From Sulfurovum sp. (GTDB lineage Bacteria; Campylobacterota; Campylobacteria; Campylobacterales; Sulfurovaceae): a stretch of 15,930 bases of DNA. A program made the position numbers and the translations under genes. Below the pieces are notes generated by a model. That model made no database searches, was not told the DNA's origin, and was given only the letters and a program-made list of their open reading frames with translations. The stretch spans positions 1 through 15,930 of the forward strand of contig DYMW01000015.1 of assembly GCA_020721385.1 (NCBI GenBank), read 5' to 3'. Shown piece by piece: positions 12,543-15,930 of this stretch (positions within the stretch are counted from its first letter, which is position 1; each line of letters opens with the position of its first letter).

Positions 12543-13649
12543 ATGGAACATCATATAGAAGAAGTTAAAGTGTATAAGTCTTTTGTATTTGAAGGAAATG
12601 CACGTGAGTATTTCCGTATTTGGATGGTTAATATTGCTTTAACCATCTTAACTTTGGGTATCTATTCTGCATGGGCAAAAGTGCGAACCAACCGATATTT
12701 TTATGCCAATACCTATCTAAATGGTTCAAATTTTGAGTATAACGCTGACCCCATTCGTATTTTAATCGGTCGGTTAATTGTGGTGGGGGTTTATGCACTT
12801 TTTATCATTTTTTTTCAATATCTTTTTATGTTTGAGGTTGCAGGATTTATTGCTGTAGTTGGGGTGTTGGCAATGCCTTGGTTGATACGTCAAGCGGTCA
12901 GTTTTAAACTGCGAAATACCTCTTATCGTAATGTGCCTTTTCGCTATAGTGGCAAAATAGGTAGTTTTTATACATTTTTTATTCTTCATGCACTTCTGAA
13001 TATCTTTACGTTGATGTTGGCTTTTCCCTATTCGTATGTTAAATTTAAAGAGTTAATTATCAACAATGCCCATTATGGACAAGCCGATTTTAATTTTAAA
13101 GGCAAAGCAGGGGATGTCTATGCGATTTACATACAAATTTTTATCTGGACGACACTTTTGATTTTTGCGGTCTTCATGGTATTGGGTTTATTAGGAGCAG
13201 GTGTTAATATAATTTTTAGTGAAGAGATTGGTGCATTGAATGCATCATTACAGAGTATTCCCCAAGAGGTTGATCCTGAATTGATTGGTAGTATTGTTTC
13301 GGTTTTTTTATTGTTTCTTTATATTCTTTTTATTTTTTGGCAAAAAGGGTTTGTAGATGGTTACTTTTCCAATTTTGTACGCAATAAAACGGCTTTAGAG
13401 ACCGCACCGTTAAAAGGAGAACTCAAACCTTTGACCTTGGGATGGATTGGGGCAAGTAATATTTTTGCGATTGTTTTTTCGTTGGGGTTACTCTATCCTT
13501 GGACAAAAGTTCGCTACTTAAAGTATACATTGGAACATACCTCTTTTGCGTGTCAAAATTATGACCAGTTTGAGTCATACGGTTATGAAAAAGGCTCAAC
13601 GGTGGGTGAAGAGATGGTGGACTTTTTTGATATGGATATAGGATTGTAA
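12543..13649 (+). CDS. DUF898 (YjgN-type) integral membrane protein
   Basis: Encodes 368 residues with about six membrane helices. The start of the family is unmistakable: FVFEGNAREYFRIWMVNIAL, then LTLGIYSAWAKVRTNRYFYAN and FEYNADPIRILIGR (residues 14-77). A related block recurs at intervals: IYSAWAKVRTNRYFYANTYL (40-59), FPYSYVKFKELIINNAHYG (161-179) and LYPWTKVRYLKYTLEHTSF (317-335), suggesting three internal repeats of a helix end followed by a basic, cytoplasmic amphipathic stretch. The function of YjgN proteins is unknown. GAGGAG stands seven bases before the ATG. The M48 protease gene starts one base after the stop, so the two are co-translated and probably work together, perhaps with the protease acting on or with this membrane protein (inference). 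Confidence 0.9.
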   Translation: MEHHIEEVKVYKSFVFEGNAREYFRIWMVNIALTILTLGIYSAWAKVRTNRYFYANTYLNGSNFEYNADPIRILIGRLIVVGVYALFIIFFQYLFMFEVAGFIAVVGVLAMPWLIRQAVSFKLRNTSYRNVPFRYSGKIGSFYTFFILHALLNIFTLMLAFPYSYVKFKELIINNAHYGQADFNFKGKAGDVYAIYIQIFIWTTLLIFAVFMVLGLLGAGVNIIFSEEIGALNASLQSIPQEVDPELIGSIVSVFLLFLYILFIFWQKGFVDGYFSNFVRNKTALETAPLKGELKPLTLGWIGASNIFAIVFSLGLLYPWTKVRYLKYTLEHTSFACQNYDQFESYGYEKGSTVGEEMVDFFDMDIGL

Positions 13650-13650
13650 G

Positions 13651-14658
13651 ATGTTGATAAATGCGGTATTGTATGATGGTCAGACCTCTAAAGAGCATGA
13701 AGTAACGATTGATTTCACCTTTGGACGACGGGTAAAAATTGCTTCTTGCAACATTGATGTGGCACTTGAAGATGTTGTAATTGAGTCAAGATTGGGTAAT
13801 ACACCACGGGTTATGGAATTTCCAAATGGGGTACGGTGTAAAAGTAGAGAAAACGATAAGATAGACCAATTGTTACATGATTTTGGGTTAAGAAAATCAA
13901 AAACACATAAAATTGAAAGCTCGTTGGTTTTAACCTTGGGTTCGGTTTTACTGACGGTTGGGTTTATTTGGTTTTTACTCACAGGAGGGGCAAACTATAG
14001 TGCCAATTTTTTAGCATCTATTTTACCACAGAGTACGCTCAATGAGGTGAGTCGCATTACCATAAGTCAGCTGGAAGAGCATTATTTGAAACCAAGTAAA
14101 TTGAGTCAAGGACAAAAAGAGGTGATACAAGCCCATTTTGACAGCATTACCAAGGGAGAGAAGCAGTACTATAAACTTCACTTTAGGTCATCACCAGAGA
14201 TGGGAGCCAATGCCTTTGCTTTACCTTCAGGGGATATTTTCTTAACCGACCAATTGGTTGCATTGAGTCGTGATAAAGAGTTTCGTGATATTTTAGGCGT
14301 TTTGGCACATGAAAAGGGACATGTTGTTGAAAAACACTCTTTACGTATGGCAATAAAAACAGGTGTAGCAGGGGTGGTTATTGGGTATATGACAGGAGAT
14401 ATTTCTGTGATAGCGACCACCATTCCGACTATTTTGGTCAACAGCAGTTACAGCAGGGCGTTTGAGCATGAAGCAGATGAACATGCGGTAAAAGAGTTGC
14501 AAAAAGTGGGTGTATCTACCAAATATGTGGCACATCTTTTTGAAGTATTGTCCAAAGCCCATGAGAAATCTGACAGCAACAGTAGCTTTATGAAAATGAC
14601 CGCTTCTCACCCCTTAACTTCAGAGAGAATTGCTTACTTTTATAGTTATGCTCATTAA
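13651..14658 (+). CDS. Membrane-anchored M48-family zinc metalloprotease
   Basis: Encodes 335 residues. The N-terminal ~85 residues form a beta-rich domain beginning MLINAVLYDGQTSKEHEV, followed by one membrane helix (about 92-111), then a periplasmic M48 peptidase domain (about 125-335). The zinc site is HEKGH (220-224), with the third ligand in SRAFEHEADEHA (268-279) and the C-terminal SHP (about 314-316) typical of the BepA/Oma1-like branch. ANAFALPSGDIFLTD (186-200) is the conserved active-site edge strand. No signal peptide is present; topology is probably N-in, protease-out. It follows the DUF898 gene by one base with no separate ribosome site, so it is translationally coupled. Likely role: membrane or envelope quality control; substrate unknown. 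Confidence 0.92.
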   Translation: MLINAVLYDGQTSKEHEVTIDFTFGRRVKIASCNIDVALEDVVIESRLGNTPRVMEFPNGVRCKSRENDKIDQLLHDFGLRKSKTHKIESSLVLTLGSVLLTVGFIWFLLTGGANYSANFLASILPQSTLNEVSRITISQLEEHYLKPSKLSQGQKEVIQAHFDSITKGEKQYYKLHFRSSPEMGANAFALPSGDIFLTDQLVALSRDKEFRDILGVLAHEKGHVVEKHSLRMAIKTGVAGVVIGYMTGDISVIATTIPTILVNSSYSRAFEHEADEHAVKELQKVGVSTKYVAHLFEVLSKAHEKSDSNSSFMKMTASHPLTSERIAYFYSYAH

Positions 14659-14672
14659 TTAATGGATGAACT

Positions 14673-14694
14673 TAATAAAGCTATTAGTTTTTTT
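14673..14694 (+). terminator. Terminator after the M48 protease gene
   Basis: A short stem TAATA-AAGC-TATTA followed by G and seven T residues, 15 bases after the stop. The stem is AT-only, but the T-run is strong. Confidence 0.5.
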
Positions 14695-14698
14695 CTCC

Positions 14699-14704
14699 TA
14701 TACT
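14699..14704 (+). promoter_or_regulatory. Candidate -10 box of the lipoprotein gene
   Basis: TATACT with a predicted leader of about 26 bases ending in AGGAG, six bases before the ATG at 14737. TAATAT at 14713-14718 is an alternative that would give a leader of about 12 bases. Confidence 0.4.
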
Positions 14705-14736
14705 TAAATGTGTAATATTATTTAATAGGAGCAAAT

Positions 14737-15585
14737 ATGAAATCGACTCAATTACTGTTAACTGTAAGTTTAACCACCATGCTTTTTTTGGGGTGTACCC
14801 AAACTCAACCTGTTATTCCCTTCACTGAATATCCTGCAGATGTGACGACACCCAAGTTAAGTACGTATGAGCTTAATGTTATTTCTGAGAAAATTTATCA
14901 GAATGAGACATCAGGAAATCCTAAATATTTAATGTTTTGGTCAACCAATGAAAAATTTGCCTCTTTGGGTATTGGACACTTTATTTGGTATCCACAAGGA
15001 GAACCACAACGTTTTGATGAGACTTTTCCTGCGATGATAGACTATTATGTTGCCAATAAGGTTCAAGTACCACAATGGCTTATTCAGGCACGAAACACAG
15101 GTATCCCTTGGACAACCAGAGAGGCTTTTGAAAATGCACGTGGTAGCAATGAGTTTGAACAGTTAAAGTTTTTGCTGATGAATACCAAAGCGTTACAGAC
15201 ACAGTTTTTCTTTGATAGATTACATGCGTCTATTCCAGAGATTGTTCAATATGTTGCCCCTCAATATCGACAACATATTGTTAAGAACTACAATGCATTA
15301 GCTGCAACCAAAGGGGGTTGGTATCCATTAATTGATTATATCAACTTTAAAGGAAAAGGGATTAAAGATACAGAACGTTACAATGGTGAAGGTTGGGGAT
15401 TGCTTCAAGTGCTTCAAAATATGAGTCCAGTACAAGCAGGACCTGCTGCACTTGCTGAATTTTCAAGATCGGCTCAAAGCATCTTAGAGCGTCGTATTCA
15501 AAATTCACCACCCCAAAACAATGAACGCCAATGGTTAAATGGTTGGATTAAGCGTACCAGTGGGTATGCTGTTCCTATTTTATAG
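14737..15585 (+). CDS. Conserved uncharacterised lipoprotein with lysozyme-like motifs
   Basis: Encodes 282 residues with a lipoprotein signal peptide (lipobox LFLGC, Cys20), so it is exported and lipid-anchored. The mature part begins with a helix containing IYQNETSGN (53-61), then FASLGIGHFIWYPQGE (74-89), and later RYNGEGWGLLQVLQNM (214-229). A glutamate followed about 20 residues later by a GIGH motif is the layout of the T4-type lysozyme active site (Glu, then Asp/Thr, then G-x-GH), and GEGWGLLQ resembles the GLxQ of lytic transglycosylases. I infer a possible peptidoglycan-cleaving or lysozyme-fold protein, unproven; proteins with GHFIWYP are known to me only as hypothetical. Single gene with its own promoter, AGGAG before the ATG, and a terminator hairpin 14 bases after the stop. 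Confidence 0.75.
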   Translation: MKSTQLLLTVSLTTMLFLGCTQTQPVIPFTEYPADVTTPKLSTYELNVISEKIYQNETSGNPKYLMFWSTNEKFASLGIGHFIWYPQGEPQRFDETFPAMIDYYVANKVQVPQWLIQARNTGIPWTTREAFENARGSNEFEQLKFLLMNTKALQTQFFFDRLHASIPEIVQYVAPQYRQHIVKNYNALAATKGGWYPLIDYINFKGKGIKDTERYNGEGWGLLQVLQNMSPVQAGPAALAEFSRSAQSILERRIQNSPPQNNERQWLNGWIKRTSGYAVPIL

Positions 15586-15599
15586 TTTTATAATTGAAC

Positions 15600-15627
15600 A
15601 ACGCTACTTTTGTAAGATTGTAGCGTT
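15600..15627. terminator. Hairpin between convergent genes (bidirectional terminator)
   Basis: Perfect 8-bp arms AACGCTAC (15600-15607) and GTAGCGTT (15620-15627) enclose a 12-base loop; three more pairs are possible with a one-base bulge. It lies between the stop codons of two convergent genes. T-runs on either side are modest. Confidence 0.6.
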
Positions 15628-15637
15628 TGTTGTGACA

Positions 15638-15930
15638 TTAGTTTTTATGCTCTATTTGTTGTAAATGGTGCCCATAGTCACTGTTAGAGCCACTACTACT
15701 TCCCGAACCAAATACTTTTCCTACGATACTTTTAAGTCCTGTTTCATTCTCTTCATATTCACGTTCAGACTCTTGTAAAGCACTCTCCCATGCCGATGAA
15801 AATCCTGGTGCTTGAAGCATCATTCTTCGTAAAGCTCTATCATAAATATTTAACAATCTAAGTTCAGCACGACCTGGTTTTTGCCCCAATGTTTTAACCG
15901 AAATTCGTAAATTTTCATTGTCTTTTTTTA
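15638..15930 (-). CDS. Partial hypothetical protein, C-terminal end only
   Basis: The frame is open from the stop at 15638 to the right edge (97 codons visible), so the true start is outside the window. A TTG at 15889 is in frame, but coding sequence continues upstream of it (KKDNENLRISVKT...), so it is not the start. The visible part has a basic helix (LRLLNIYDRALRRMMLQA), a Glu-rich stretch (LQESEREYEENETG), a Gly-Ser linker (GSGSSSGSNS) and a His/Gln-rich tail. It looks like a soluble protein with a flexible C-terminus. I do not recognise it. Confidence 0.6.
   Translation of the reverse strand, partial: KKDNENLRISVKTLGQKPGRAELRLLNIYDRALRRMMLQAPGFSSAWESALQESEREYEENETGLKSIVGKVFGSGSSSGSNSDYGHHLQQIEHKN

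Noticed and set aside
15887..15889. TTG as start of the right-edge gene
   Set aside because: The reading frame continues without a stop to the window edge with protein-like sequence and no ribosome site at the TTG.
1..15930. CRISPR array, tRNA/rRNA genes, insertion sequences, phage or toxin-antitoxin modules
   Set aside because: No repeat-spacer periodicity, cloverleaf sequence, transposase, terminal inverted repeats or integrase was seen; the gene set is housekeeping and envelope functions.

Overview
This window looks like ordinary chromosomal DNA from a member of the Campylobacterota (the former Epsilonproteobacteria), most likely an environmental or marine Sulfurimonas/Sulfurovum/Arcobacter-type organism. 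The inference rests on AT-rich, tightly packed genes, on promoters that consist of a good (often TG-extended) -10 box with no clear -35 box, and on the gene content: short HemB, stand-alone RibA, short RsmG, a 334-residue alanine racemase, AguA/AguB and a group II truncated haemoglobin. The protein sequences resemble epsilonproteobacterial homologues from memory; no search was run. No tRNA, rRNA, CRISPR array, insertion sequence or prophage was seen.

Left part (1-4600, all minus strand): a stomatin/SPFH protein, a four-helix membrane protein and a PPP-type metallophosphatase form one operon. After a gap holding two inverted repeats comes argF (ornithine carbamoyltransferase), translationally coupled to hemN (oxygen-independent coproporphyrinogen III dehydrogenase), which runs off the left edge. 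A divergent gene at 4748-5251 encodes an acidic single-pass membrane protein of unknown function.

Middle (5250-9145): hemB (minus) is divergent from the operon ribA - rsmG - PP0621-type zinc protein - conserved hypothetical (plus). The two start from back-to-back -10 boxes. alr (minus) converges on this operon with an 11-bp overlap of coding ends.

Right part (9145-15930): aguA and aguB encode the two steps from agmatine to putrescine and are separated by an inverted gene for a CAP/SCP-domain lipoprotein. They are followed by a truncated haemoglobin, a two-gene unit of a DUF898/YjgN membrane protein and an M48 metalloprotease, a conserved lipoprotein with lysozyme-like motifs, and, at the right edge, the C-terminal part of an unrecognised protein on the minus strand.

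Metabolic links: hemB and hemN belong to haem synthesis, and a haem protein (the globin) lies nearby. argF feeds arginine synthesis, and aguA/aguB turn arginine-derived agmatine into putrescine. I see no clear-cut new defence or mobile system. The most interesting signals are two divergent promoter regions with face-to-face -10 boxes in which one transcript would start on the ATG (ribA, alr), the dyads upstream of argF and of the acidic membrane protein, the SPFH/four-helix/phosphatase cassette, and the lysozyme-motif lipoprotein.
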